NCBI GenBank assembly: GCA_027063325.1
Contig: JAMOSA010000057.1
Location: 1 to 17,162 of the forward strand
Direction of reading: 5' to 3'
From: Campylobacteraceae bacterium
GTDB taxonomy: Bacteria; Campylobacterota; Campylobacteria; Campylobacterales; Sulfurovaceae
Length of the DNA: 17,162 bases
Every line of letters begins with the position of its first letter. Positions within the stretch are counted from its first letter, which is position 1. The translations under genes were made by a program, and so were the position numbers. The notes under the pieces are model-generated. The model worked only from the letters and a program-made list of their open reading frames with translations, was not told the origin of the DNA and did not search any database. Positions 1-7,766 of this stretch are shown piece by piece.

Positions 1-2
1 CA

Positions 3-212
3 GAGCTAAAAGAGGTATTAAGCTATATGGATATGTGTTTACACAAATTAAAAGAGTTAAGTAATCTACCAATGGATAAAGAGAAGATAGAAAAACTTCA
101 AGAGATTAGTCTCTCTTTAAAAGAGGGAAACAGTTATATAGCAAACTATCTGCACAAACCAAACTTCAGTAAAGAGATCAAAATTCTTGACAAAGAGAAG
201 ATTCACCACTGA
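3..212 (+). CDS. C-terminal fragment of an unrecognised protein (5' end outside window)
   Basis: The reading frame is open from the first complete codon at position 3 to a TGA at 210-212, so the gene probably begins before the window. An internal ATG at 27 has no convincing ribosome binding site. The visible residues (about 69) are charged and lysine/glutamate-rich, with helix-like heptad spacing of leucines and isoleucines, and no membrane segment or cysteine motif. I do not recognise a family. It is convergent with the SH3b gene, and the two share the hairpin at 226-251. Real coding is likely but not proven, because only a tail is visible. Confidence 0.5.
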   Translation, partial: ELKEVLSYMDMCLHKLKELSNLPMDKEKIEKLQEISLSLKEGNSYIANYLHKPNFSKEIKILDKEKIHH

Positions 213-225
213 TATAAAAACTCTT

Positions 226-251
226 CTACTCTCAACTTGTATTGAGAGTAG
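226..251. terminator. Convergent hairpin between the first two genes
   Basis: A perfect 10-bp inverted repeat, CTACTCTCAA (226-235) and TTGAGAGTAG (242-251), encloses a 6-base loop. Read on the minus strand it is followed shortly by AAGAGTTTTTAT, so it is best as a terminator for the minus-strand operon ending at 262. On the plus strand the following bases are only moderately T-rich. Confidence 0.6.
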
Positions 252-261
252 ATTTACTGCT

Positions 262-804
262 TTAGTTATCTTCACATGCAGTTAGATATTTTGCATTTAT
301 CCAACCTGTTATAGTACTTCCTTTATAATTATAAAATATCTTACACCATCTTGTACCGTTTGGAAAGTCTGCACACATTATTATATTGAGTTCTGTACTC
401 ATATAACCGAGTTCTCCTATCTTTTTGGCAGATGGTGAAGGACCTATTCGTACATTTAAAACATCACCCCTTTTTACACTACTTACACAATATTTTGTAC
501 CTCTTGGAATAGTTATTATCTTTGGCTTATCACAACTGATAAATCTACTATTTACCCAACCTATCATAGTAGCTATAGAGTCTCTGTATTTTATTTTGCA
601 CCAAGTACCCCCACTCTCTCTTCTTTGACACTTTAGCACTTTTATACCACTACTGTCTGATGCCAACTCTCCAATAATATCTGAGTTTGGATTACTGCTT
701 TGCCTTACATTTAGTACATCATCAACAGCCACTCCTGTTACTTTACAATCAGCATATATAAATATATTAAACAGAAACAATAAGGTTATGCTGCCAAATC
801 TCAT
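262..804 (-). CDS. Secreted protein with two tandem SH3b repeats
   Basis: This is a 180-residue protein. Residues 1-18 form a hydrophobic signal peptide with a probable SPase I site after IYA; Asp at -1 before Cys20 argues against a lipoprotein. Two SH3b (bacterial SH3, SH3_3-type) repeats follow, each with a DVLNVR motif (29-34 and 114-119), an IGEL segment, a WCKI motif and a closing GW(V/I)N. Each repeat has four cysteines with nearly equal spacing (20, 59, 69, 91 and 106, 144, 154, 177), which suggests structural disulfides in the periplasm. Such domains usually bind peptidoglycan or peptide ligands. An AAAGGAGA ribosome binding site (808-815) precedes the ATG. Only nine bases separate it from the M15 peptidase, so an operon and a joint cell-wall role are likely. 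The precise function is unknown. Confidence 0.85.
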   Translation of the reverse strand: MRFGSITLLFLFNIFIYADCKVTGVAVDDVLNVRQSSNPNSDIIGELASDSSGIKVLKCQRRESGGTWCKIKYRDSIATMIGWVNSRFISCDKPKIITIPRGTKYCVSSVKRGDVLNVRIGPSPSAKKIGELGYMSTELNIIMCADFPNGTRWCKIFYNYKGSTITGWINAKYLTACEDN

Positions 805-813
805 AAATCTCCT

Positions 814-1452
814 TTATCTCTTTTCAAAGTGTTGATAATCTTTGATACTGTTCCAATCTCCACCCCAAATCCAACCATGAGATTTAAATAGTTTTACAAC
901 TTTATCATACCTTGACAATACTGCTTTGTCATGAACCCTTCTTATATCGTGGTTTCTGTTTCTAAATTTGTATGACTCTTTGTGTGCTATTCTTCCACTT
1001 CTTGATATATATGGATTTTCAATAGGATTTATATCTATAGCTCTTCCATATGCATGATTTGACCACTTACCTCTATTTCCTGTCAATTTTCTACAATTAA
1101 AAGCAGATGTATTATCATTTTCGATAGAGAGCCAATCATTACCTCTGTAGTGATATATAGGCTTCATTTTATTTATTGGATACCTCATATCATACAACTT
1201 ATGAAATATATCTACTACATCTTTGGCTACACTCTTATGTACTATCATCTCCCCTACCCTATCTTGATAAAAAAAGTTTATATAGGTCATCTTTATATAT
1301 CTCAAATCATTCAGTGGTACAGGACAACCTCTGTGCCAAGTTACACCAATCATCTTTTGCTTTATATTTGGTGGTATAGGAGAAATAGTAGCTTTAAACT
1401 CAGCATACAAAGATGAAGTTATAAATAAAAAAATTAAAAGTTTAATTCTCAT
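814..1452 (-). CDS. Secreted M15-family zinc peptidase (D-Ala-D-Ala carboxypeptidase / peptidoglycan endopeptidase type)
   Basis: This is a 212-residue protein with an N-terminal signal peptide (about 1-17, cleavage after LYA). The zinc-site pattern of peptidase family M15 is visible. SxHxxGxAxD lies at 131-140, with His133 and Asp140 as ligands, and near the C-terminus WGGDW is followed by DYQHFE, with His208 as third ligand and Asp205 as probable catalytic acid. The FNCRK segment before the motif resembles the M15C (CwlK/phage endolysin-like) branch. It should cut peptide stems of peptidoglycan in the periplasm; whether it is a carboxypeptidase or an endopeptidase cannot be told. Cys43 and Cys120 could form a disulfide. 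The start overlaps the end of the CoA-binding gene by 11 bases and the SH3b gene follows after nine, so all three probably share one transcript. Confidence 0.85.
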   Translation of the reverse strand: MRIKLLIFLFITSSLYAEFKATISPIPPNIKQKMIGVTWHRGCPVPLNDLRYIKMTYINFFYQDRVGEMIVHKSVAKDVVDIFHKLYDMRYPINKMKPIYHYRGNDWLSIENDNTSAFNCRKLTGNRGKWSNHAYGRAIDINPIENPYISRSGRIAHKESYKFRNRNHDIRRVHDKAVLSRYDKVVKLFKSHGWIWGGDWNSIKDYQHFEKR

Positions 1453-1879
1453 TTACCAATTTCCTGTGTTCTACCATGGCACAGTGATTTTGAACCACAT
1501 CAATACCAGCCTCTTTTGCCATCTTTGCAGCTTCATTATTGACTATACCTATTTGGCACCACAATACTTTGACATCACCTCTTTTGATACAGGCTTCAGC
1601 TATTGGCTTGCAAGCTTCAGGTTTTCTAAATACCACAACCATATCTACAGATTCATCGATTTCAGCCAAAGATCTATATACCTTTTGTCCCAATATCTCA
1701 TCCTCTTTGGGATATATAGGAAATACTCTATATCCTTGATTTATCAGATATGCTGTTACTTTGTGACTATCTTTTTGAGGATTTGGTGATGCTCCAATGA
1801 CTGCAATGGTTTTACACTTGTCAAAATACTCTCTCATCTCTTCAGGATTACTGTTGATTGTTGGAAATTCACACTCCAT
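1442..1879 (-). CDS. CoA-binding (YccU-type) Rossmann-fold protein
   Basis: This is a 145-residue protein of the CoA_binding / COG1832 family. The Rossmann nucleotide loop is IAVIGASPNP (about 25-34), followed by SHKV and a strand ending in PIYP. The C-terminal part contains VLWCQIGI and the family's closing motif NHCAMVEHR, normally (D/N)xCxMVEH. Length is typical. Members bind CoA or a related nucleotide, but no firm reaction is assigned. It is the first gene of the minus-strand operon: AAGGA lies about eight bases before the ATG, and its 3' end overlaps the M15 peptidase gene. A functional link to the two secreted proteins is not obvious and may be only transcriptional. Confidence 0.85.
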   Translation of the reverse strand: MECEFPTINSNPEEMREYFDKCKTIAVIGASPNPQKDSHKVTAYLINQGYRVFPIYPKEDEILGQKVYRSLAEIDESVDMVVVFRKPEACKPIAEACIKRGDVKVLWCQIGIVNNEAAKMAKEAGIDVVQNHCAMVEHRKLVNEN

Positions 1880-1903
1880 TGATATATCCTTTTGCTCTTT
1901 TGG

Positions 1904-1910
1904 TATAATA
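1904..1910. promoter_or_regulatory. Symmetric -10 box shared by divergent genes (CoA-binding operon / ilvA)
   Basis: Plus strand GGTATAATAC contains a perfect TATAAT (1904-1909), placed to start ilvA transcription near 1916. The minus strand of the same bases reads TATTAT (1910-1905), a good -10 for the divergent operon starting near 1898. No separate -35 boxes are evident, as is common in Campylobacterota. The spacer between the two start codons is only 57 bases. Confidence 0.5.
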
Positions 1911-1936
1911 CACCCAATTTTACTCAGGATAGTGTA

Positions 1937-3148
1937 ATGCCAAACTTAAATGATATAAAAAATGCCAAAAAGAGATTAGAGGGTATCATATCTAATACAC
2001 CTTTTGCCTATGCACCAATACTTAGTGAGATAAGTGGATATAATGTATATCTCAAAAAAGAGAATCTCCAAAGAACAGGTTCTTTTAAAATCAGGGGAGC
2101 TTTTAACAAAATTGCAATACTTGTTGAAGAGGGAAAAACCAATGGTGTTGTAGCAGCAAGTGCGGGAAATCATGCCCAAGGTGTTGCATATGCAGCCAAG
2201 CACTTTGGAATATCAGGTACTATTGTAATGCCAGAATCTACTCCACTTACAAAGGTAGTCGGAGTAAAAGAGCTTGGTTCAGAAGTTATTTTGCATGGAA
2301 GCAATTATGATGAAGCTTATGAGTTTGCCATCTCTTATGCCAAAGAGAATAACAAAGATTTTGTACACCCTTTTGCTGACAAAGAGGTAATAGCAGGACA
2401 GGGTACCATAATGATAGAGATGCTACAAGAACAACCTGATCTTGATGCTACAGTAATTCCTGTTGGCGGTGGTGGATTAATATCTGGGTGTGCAATAGCA
2501 GCTAGAGCAATTAGACCACAAATGCAGATAATTGGTATAGCTGCAGAGGGAGCTCCTGCTATGAAACAATCTTTTGATGCAAAAAAACCTATAGATACCA
2601 CATCAGTTAGAACTATAGCTGATGGTATAGCAGTAAGAGATACTTCACCAGTTACACTAGAGTATATTTTAAAAAATGTAAACAGAATGGATTTGGTGTG
2701 TGAAGATGAGATAGCAAATGCAATTTTATTTCTACTTGAGAGACAAAAACTGATGGTAGAAGGTGCCGGAGCTGTAGGAGTGGCAGCTTTGATGCACGGA
2801 CATTTAAATCTACCAAAAGGTAGTAAAATAGGCATAATTTTAAGTGGTGGAAATATAGATGTAACAATGCTCTCTTTGATTATTGAAAAAGGTTTGATGA
2901 AGTCATACAGAAAAATGAAACTTATTGTAACTTTGATTGATAAGCCAGGAGCACTAAAGAGATTTTCAGAACTAATAGAAAAGTGTAATGCAAATATTGT
3001 ACAGATTGGATATGATAGAACTTCTACTGATTTGAAGTTTGGAGATGCTCATGTGAGTGTAGCACTTGAGACAAAAGGCAAAGAGCATCAAGAACATATA
3101 AGATCTGTTCTTAAAGAGAATGGATTCCCATATATAGAACAGCATTGA
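1937..3148 (+). CDS. ilvA: Threonine dehydratase (threonine ammonia-lyase) with C-terminal ACT-type domain
   Basis: It converts L-threonine to 2-oxobutanoate and ammonia with PLP, the first step toward isoleucine. With the ATG at 1937 it has 403 residues, the length of the single-ACT bacterial IlvA/TdcB-like subfamily. Visible features are the PLP-lysine motif SFKIRGA (Lys51), SAGNHAQG, the phosphate-binding GGGGLISG and SGGNID, then a C-terminal ACT-like domain starting at KLIVTLIDKPGAL (about 328 on), probably the allosteric site. The frame is open upstream to 1892, but the TATAAT at 1904-1909 lies inside that extension, and AGGA (1926-1929) sits seven bases before the 1937 ATG, so the shorter start is preferred. 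Biosynthetic (ilvA) rather than catabolic (tdcB) use is inferred. Confidence 0.92.
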   Translation: MPNLNDIKNAKKRLEGIISNTPFAYAPILSEISGYNVYLKKENLQRTGSFKIRGAFNKIAILVEEGKTNGVVAASAGNHAQGVAYAAKHFGISGTIVMPESTPLTKVVGVKELGSEVILHGSNYDEAYEFAISYAKENNKDFVHPFADKEVIAGQGTIMIEMLQEQPDLDATVIPVGGGGLISGCAIAARAIRPQMQIIGIAAEGAPAMKQSFDAKKPIDTTSVRTIADGIAVRDTSPVTLEYILKNVNRMDLVCEDEIANAILFLLERQKLMVEGAGAVGVAALMHGHLNLPKGSKIGIILSGGNIDVTMLSLIIEKGLMKSYRKMKLIVTLIDKPGALKRFSELIEKCNANIVQIGYDRTSTDLKFGDAHVSVALETKGKEHQEHIRSVLKENGFPYIEQH

Positions 3149-3162
3149 GTTTACTCTCAATG
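3143..3162 (+). terminator. Hairpin at the end of ilvA
   Basis: CATTGAG (3143-3149) pairs perfectly with CTCAATG (3156-3162) around a 6-base loop; the ilvA stop codon lies in the left arm. No T-tract follows on the plus strand, so it is a weak or factor-dependent terminator at best. Confidence 0.35.
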
Positions 3163-3176
3163 ATTAAAGATAAAGA

Positions 3177-3202
3177 GTAAAAGCTTTACATAAAACTTTT
3201 AC
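3177..3202 (-). terminator. Hairpin downstream of recJ
   Basis: GTAAAAG (3177-3183) pairs with CTTTTAC (3196-3202) around a 12-base loop. On the minus strand it is followed by TCTTTATCTTT, so it can end the dnaA-dnaN-pyrG-recJ transcript. An 18-base perfect palindrome, TAAAAGATTAATCTTTTA (3211-3228), lies just before it and spans the recJ stop codon, adding a second AT-rich stem. Confidence 0.4.
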
Positions 3203-3217
3203 CTGCCAATTAAAAGA

Positions 3218-4813
3218 TTAATCTTTTATCTCAATCTTTTCAATAAGAAGTTGAATAGTATCTTCTCCTCTAAAGCTGTTTAGAGTAACTGTATAGAGTA
3301 TATCTACTCTACTCTTTGGAGGTATGAATATATCTGTTCTAAACTCTATCCCATCTATATATACTCCATACTGTTCAAATTTGTATCTACAGTGATTTTT
3401 TTCTGCTCCTATAGCTCTACTTTCTATAATATTTACATCTCTTGATATAAATTTTGGTCTTGGATTTGCTTCACCATAGGGTTCATACTTTTGTAATATG
3501 TCATACAATTCAAAATCTATATTATTAAAATTTAAAATACCCAAAATATCAGGATCTTCATATATACCCAAAGCACAAATATCTATAGCATCAGCAGATA
3601 TAGCATCTATAAAAGAGTTTAATTGTGATCTCTTTATACTCATACCAATAGCAGCACTATGTCCTCCAAATTTGTGTAACATATCTCTGTGTCTATCTAT
3701 TAGATTGTATAAATGGCAATCTCCAAATGTTCTACCACTGCCTTTGTAGTACTCTTTGGCACCTGTTAATACTATAGATGGTTTTTCTAATTTTCTTGCT
3801 ACTCTTGCTGCTACTATTCCCACAACTCCCTCATGCCAATCTTCAGAAGCCACTACTGCAACAGGCTTAGAGTCATCAACAATTTCCAAAGCCTCTTTTG
3901 TAATATCACTCTCCAAAGTTTTTCTTCTCTCATTCAAATCTACAAGCTCATCTAAAAGTACTCTTGCTTCTTCAATACTTTGCGTACACAAATAATCACA
4001 TGCAACTTTTGCATCTTCTAATCTACCTGCACTATTTAGCATAGGAGCCATTTTAAATGCTATATCATCTGCTTTTAATATACTATTGCCAAATCTCTCT
4101 CTCCATGCTCTCATAAAGGCTCTATTTGAATTGTTTAGATATACAAGCCCCCTTTCTACCATAGCTCTGTTTATATGCTTTAGAGGCATAATATCAGCTA
4201 TAATTGCCAATGCTGTAAACTCTATATATGACTGCATAGATATATCTGCACCAATTGCTCTATTGAGTGCTGCACACAGATACCAGGCTATCTGAGCACC
4301 ACAAACCTCTTGATGAGGAAAAGTACAATCAAGCTGTTTTTGATCAATTATTGCATAGGCTTTTGGTTTTTGTGAGGGTACTATATGATGATCTGTAATG
4401 ATTAAATCTATTCCTCTTTTTTTGCACTCATTAGCAGCTTCAATGGCAGATATACCATTATCAACAGTTACAATTACAGATACACTCTCATCTATCCTCT
4501 CCAAAATAGTTGTAGATACTCCATATCCGTCTGTAAATCTGTTTGGTATTATCCACTCTGCTTTATAACCAATCTCATCAAAAAATAGTCTCATAATTGA
4601 TGTAGCAGTTACACCATCTACATCATAATCACCTACTACTACTATCTTTTCATTGCTTTTAATAGCCTCTACAAGCCTATTGACAGCTCTATCCATATCT
4701 TTGAAGGTATTTGGGTGGGGAAGATCTTTTAAGCCTAAAAACTCCCCTCTGAAGCGATTTTTCAAAAGAGCATCTATACTCTTTTGATTTAATATCTGAT
4801 GCTTTCTGTGCAT
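3218..4813 (-). CDS. recJ: Single-stranded-DNA-specific exonuclease RecJ
   Basis: This is a 531-residue DHH/DHHA1-family 5'-3' exonuclease acting in recombination and mismatch repair. The metal-binding motifs are in order: GDYDVDG (61-67), VDNG (117-120), TDHH (140-143) and ADIMPL (206-211, Asp207). The DHHA1 half contains SEDWHEGVVGIVAARV (323-338), KGSGRT (357-362) and the FGGHSAAIG loop (382-390), followed by a C-terminal OB-like region. Length is somewhat below the roughly 570 residues of E. coli RecJ. The ATG directly follows the pyrG stop (TAAATG), with only a weak AGAGA as ribosome binding site, so translation is probably coupled to pyrG. It is the last gene of the origin-proximal minus-strand run. 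Confidence 0.95.
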   Translation of the reverse strand: MHRKHQILNQKSIDALLKNRFRGEFLGLKDLPHPNTFKDMDRAVNRLVEAIKSNEKIVVVGDYDVDGVTATSIMRLFFDEIGYKAEWIIPNRFTDGYGVSTTILERIDESVSVIVTVDNGISAIEAANECKKRGIDLIITDHHIVPSQKPKAYAIIDQKQLDCTFPHQEVCGAQIAWYLCAALNRAIGADISMQSYIEFTALAIIADIMPLKHINRAMVERGLVYLNNSNRAFMRAWRERFGNSILKADDIAFKMAPMLNSAGRLEDAKVACDYLCTQSIEEARVLLDELVDLNERRKTLESDITKEALEIVDDSKPVAVVASEDWHEGVVGIVAARVARKLEKPSIVLTGAKEYYKGSGRTFGDCHLYNLIDRHRDMLHKFGGHSAAIGMSIKRSQLNSFIDAISADAIDICALGIYEDPDILGILNFNNIDFELYDILQKYEPYGEANPRPKFISRDVNIIESRAIGAEKNHCRYKFEQYGVYIDGIEFRTDIFIPPKSRVDILYTVTLNSFRGEDTIQLLIEKIEIKD

Positions 4814-6445
4814 TTAATCTCTGTTTTTTATAGATGCCTCTACAAAAGCAAGTATAGATGGATTTGGATTTTTTAATCTTGAAGTAAATTCAGGATGAAA
4901 TTGAACTCCCAAAAACCATGGATGATCTTTTACCTCTACAACCTCTATCAATCCGTCAGATTCGCCAGTAACTATCATACCGTTTTTTTCCAACTCTTCT
5001 CTATATTTTGGATTAGCTTCATATCTGTGTCTGTGTCTTTCATATATTGTACTGCTTCCATAAGCTCTATACAAATTACTCTCTTTTTTTACATTACACT
5101 CATACTCACCAAGTCTCATGGTACCACCAAGAGGTGAAGTTGTAGTTCTAACCTGTCTTGTACCACTTGCATCTATAAATTCATCTATCAAATAGATTAC
5201 AGGATTTTTTGTAGATTTGTCAAACTCCATGGAGTTGGCATCTTTGATACCCAGTACATTTCTGGCAAACTCTATAATAGAAAGCTGCATTCCAAGACAT
5301 ATTCCCAAAAATGGTATTTTATTCTCTCTTGCATATCTTATAGCTTCTATCTTGCCCTCTACTCCTCTTTCTCCAAATCCACCTGCTACAAGTACACCAT
5401 CAACATTATTCAAATATTTTTCAACACTATCATCTTCTATAGATTCACTGTCAACCCATTTGATTTTTACTTTGCTATCAAGATGAGCTCCTGCATGAAT
5501 TAACGCTTCTATTAGTGATTTGTATGACTCTTTGAGATCTAAATATTTGCCTACAAATGCTATTGTTACCTCATTTGATGGTGATACTATTTTGTTTACC
5601 AAACTATTCCACTCTTCCATCTTTGGATGCAACTCTCCAAGCTCCAACTGCTTTGATATTGGAGTCAAAATATCCTGAGACATAAAGTTTATAGGAACTC
5701 TGTAGATTGTATAAGCATCAATTGCCTCTATTACACTGTCACCCTCCACATCACAACTGTATGCAATTTTATTTTTTAATTCAGATGGTACTGGCTGTTC
5801 TGCTCTTAGAATCAACATATGAGGAGCTATACCAATTCTTCTTAACTCCTGTACAGAATGCTGGGTTGGCTTTGTTTTTAACTCTCCTGCTGCTTTTATA
5901 TAAGGGAGTAGTGTTACGTGTATATTCATTACATTGCTTTTACCAAGCTCATGCTTCATCTGTCTAAAGGTTTCTAAAAACGGCAATCCCTCTATATCTC
6001 CTGTTGTTCCTCCAAGTTCTACTATAAGTATATCTCTGCCATTTCCAGCTATTTTAATTCTCTCTCTAATTTCATTTACAATATGGGGAACTACCTGTAT
6101 GGTTTTACCAAGATACTCACCTTTTCTCTCTTTTTCAATTACAGATTTATATATTTGACCTGTTGTAAAATTGTTTGCTTTGGTTAGTGATGTATCCAAA
6201 AATCTCTCATAATGACCAAGATCCAAATCTGTTTCAGCTCCATCTTTTGTTACAAATACTTCACCATGCTCCAAAGGTGACATGGTTCCTGGGTCAACAT
6301 TTATATAAGGATCCAATTTCAAAATTCCTACTCTAAGTCCTGATGCTTTTAGAAGTGTACCTATACTAGCAGCTGTAATACCTTTGCCCAAAGAACTCAG
6401 TACTCCACCTGTTATAAATATATATTTAGTTACTCTCTCACTCAT
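4814..6445 (-). CDS. pyrG: CTP synthase
   Basis: It makes CTP from UTP, ATP and glutamine, the last step of pyrimidine nucleotide synthesis. The protein has 543 residues, the normal length. The N-terminal synthase domain has the P-loop-like [10 protein letters not shown] (13-22), [12 protein letters not shown] and the HGEV and [10 protein letters not shown] segments. The C-terminal class I glutamine amidotransferase domain has GICLGMQ with nucleophile Cys383, RYEAN (474-478) and VQFHPEF with His517 and Glu519, so the triad is complete. AGGGGT lies nine bases before the ATG. It begins 16 bases after dnaN and abuts recJ, implying co-transcription. Its position after dnaN is unusual; gyrB is the common neighbour. 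Confidence 0.97.
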   Translation of the reverse strand: MSERVTKYIFITGGVLSSLGKGITAASIGTLLKASGLRVGILKLDPYINVDPGTMSPLEHGEVFVTKDGAETDLDLGHYERFLDTSLTKANNFTTGQIYKSVIEKERKGEYLGKTIQVVPHIVNEIRERIKIAGNGRDILIVELGGTTGDIEGLPFLETFRQMKHELGKSNVMNIHVTLLPYIKAAGELKTKPTQHSVQELRRIGIAPHMLILRAEQPVPSELKNKIAYSCDVEGDSVIEAIDAYTIYRVPINFMSQDILTPISKQLELGELHPKMEEWNSLVNKIVSPSNEVTIAFVGKYLDLKESYKSLIEALIHAGAHLDSKVKIKWVDSESIEDDSVEKYLNNVDGVLVAGGFGERGVEGKIEAIRYARENKIPFLGICLGMQLSIIEFARNVLGIKDANSMEFDKSTKNPVIYLIDEFIDASGTRQVRTTTSPLGGTMRLGEYECNVKKESNLYRAYGSSTIYERHRHRYEANPKYREELEKNGMIVTGESDGLIEVVEVKDHPWFLGVQFHPEFTSRLKNPNPSILAFVEASIKNRD

Positions 6446-6461
6446 ATTGAATTGACCCCTT

Positions 6462-7526
6462 TTATAAGACTATTGGCATTATTATTGTCATAAAATTATT
6501 ATCTTTTACTATAAATGGCAGTGTTGTATCATTTAGACCTATTACAAACTCATCTTTTTCTATATGAGATATGAAATCGAGAATATATCTACTATTCATA
6601 GAGATCTCTAGTCTGTCATTTAAACCTGTATCTATCTCTATCTCTGTTTTTGCCTCTACATCACTTGAGAGTGAATCAAATATTATTGAGTTTGGTTGAA
6701 ATGTCAATCTTATCTCATTTGAAATTGTTGTAATCATTTTAATAGAGTCTATCATCTCTTTTTTGGGAAGTTTTATCTCATACTTTACTGATGATGGAAC
6801 TATTCTTCTATAATCTGGAAATTTTCCATCTATCAAGTGTGTAAAGAAGTAGTAATTGTTTGATTCTATAATGAGAGTAGTCTTATCATAGTATATATTT
6901 ATTTGATCCAAAAACAGTTTTTGTATCTCCATAATAGCCTTTTTTGGCAAAATCAATTCTAATTCACTCTCAGAAGAGTTTTCAATGGTGGCAATAGCCA
7001 ATCTTCTTGTATCAGTACCTACAAGATCAGTAGAGTTACTTGTTATATTGATTAAAGCACCATTTAATTCTTGTTTTGGATTATTTGTATCGATTGCAGG
7101 AGTAATTTTCTTTAGATTTTTTATAAGACTGTATGAATCCAAAGTTATTTGTGCTTTTGAATCTATAGAAGGGAAGTCTGGATACGATTTTGGATCAAAG
7201 ATAGGGAGTTTGAATTTAGAGTATCTCTGTTTTATTATCAAATGGTTATTATCCAACTCCAATATTATCTCACCATCTTTTAAAATTCTAATAATATCCA
7301 AAAGTTTTTTACCATTGGCAGTAAATGATCCCTCTTCATCTATCTCGATATTGTTAGTTTGTATTCTAAGACCTATCTCATTGTCAGTAGCTTTTATAAT
7401 ACACATATTACTATCTATTAAAAAGTGTATATGAGAAGTTATTTGACTTGCATCTTTTTTTTCGAGAAACGGTTGAAGAGCAATAACAATAGACTCAATA
7501 ATTTGTTTTTCAGCTCGAATTCTCAT
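6462..7526 (-). CDS. dnaN: DNA polymerase III beta subunit (sliding clamp)
   Basis: This is a 354-residue clamp that rings DNA and tethers the replicative polymerase. Recognisable clamp features include the [12 protein letters not shown] region, [25 protein letters not shown] and [15 protein letters not shown], and the C-terminal MPIVL, close to the MPMRL end that lines the peptide-binding groove of E. coli beta. Length is typical for Campylobacterota. AGGGG (7532-7536) precedes the ATG at good spacing. It lies downstream of dnaA across a 240-base spacer that carries the oriC2-like region, and it is followed by pyrG 16 bases later. Confidence 0.95.
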   Translation of the reverse strand: MRIRAEKQIIESIVIALQPFLEKKDASQITSHIHFLIDSNMCIIKATDNEIGLRIQTNNIEIDEEGSFTANGKKLLDIIRILKDGEIILELDNNHLIIKQRYSKFKLPIFDPKSYPDFPSIDSKAQITLDSYSLIKNLKKITPAIDTNNPKQELNGALINITSNSTDLVGTDTRRLAIATIENSSESELELILPKKAIMEIQKLFLDQINIYYDKTTLIIESNNYYFFTHLIDGKFPDYRRIVPSSVKYEIKLPKKEMIDSIKMITTISNEIRLTFQPNSIIFDSLSSDVEAKTEIEIDTGLNDRLEISMNSRYILDFISHIEKDEFVIGLNDTTLPFIVKDNNFMTIIMPIVL

Positions 7527-7766
7527 TCATTTCCCCTATTTGCATATATTTAGATATAAATTGTAGTAAGAGCAGTATATATGACTGAAAATGTGAAAAA
7601 GCCCAAAAACACCCAAAAAATGGGAGATTTGAAGCTTTTTAATTTTCAGACGCTTTTCACATCTCTTCACTTGAATAAAATTATATCTTTGTTTTCCATT
7701 TATTTAACTGACCTTTTAAGATTTATTTTTGATACTTTTTTTAAAAGGTATCGGATTTTGTCTCTT
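7527..7766. other. oriC2-like half of the replication origin (dnaN-dnaA spacer)
   Basis: This non-coding spacer has three DnaA-box-like sites with a TTCAC core: TGTGAAAAA (7592-7600, minus orientation), CTTTTCACA (7653-7661) and CTCTTCACT (7663-7671). Next to the last box, 7671-7768 is only about 20% G+C by my count, a strong candidate for the unwinding element; 7538-7590 is also AT-rich. The direct repeat CCCAAAAA occurs at 7602-7609 and 7612-7619. In Helicobacter pylori the unwinding region lies on the corresponding downstream side of dnaA, which supports the assignment by analogy. I could not define a DnaA-trio confidently. The short frame at 7581-7772 is not considered coding. Confidence 0.7.
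7711..7752. repeat. Overlapping inverted repeats in the AT-rich origin segment
   Basis: ACCTTTTAA (7711-7719) and TTAAAAGGT (7741-7749) are a perfect 9-base inverted pair separated by 21 bases. A second pair, GATAC (7731-7735) with GTATC (7748-7752), is extended by T/A pairs and competes for the same right arm. They lie just beyond the dnaA stop codon, so a role in transcript ending or in origin melting are both possible. Confidence 0.4.

Noticed and set aside
1892..1936. N-terminal extension of the threonine dehydratase frame
   Set aside because: The extension contains the TATAAT box and the likely transcription start; the 1937 ATG has a properly spaced AGGA and gives the family length.
2335..2835. 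A 166-codon antisense frame inside ilvA
   Set aside because: It is a shadow of the real gene: proline/serine/isoleucine-rich with no family resemblance and no ribosome binding site, and ilvA motifs occupy the other strand throughout.
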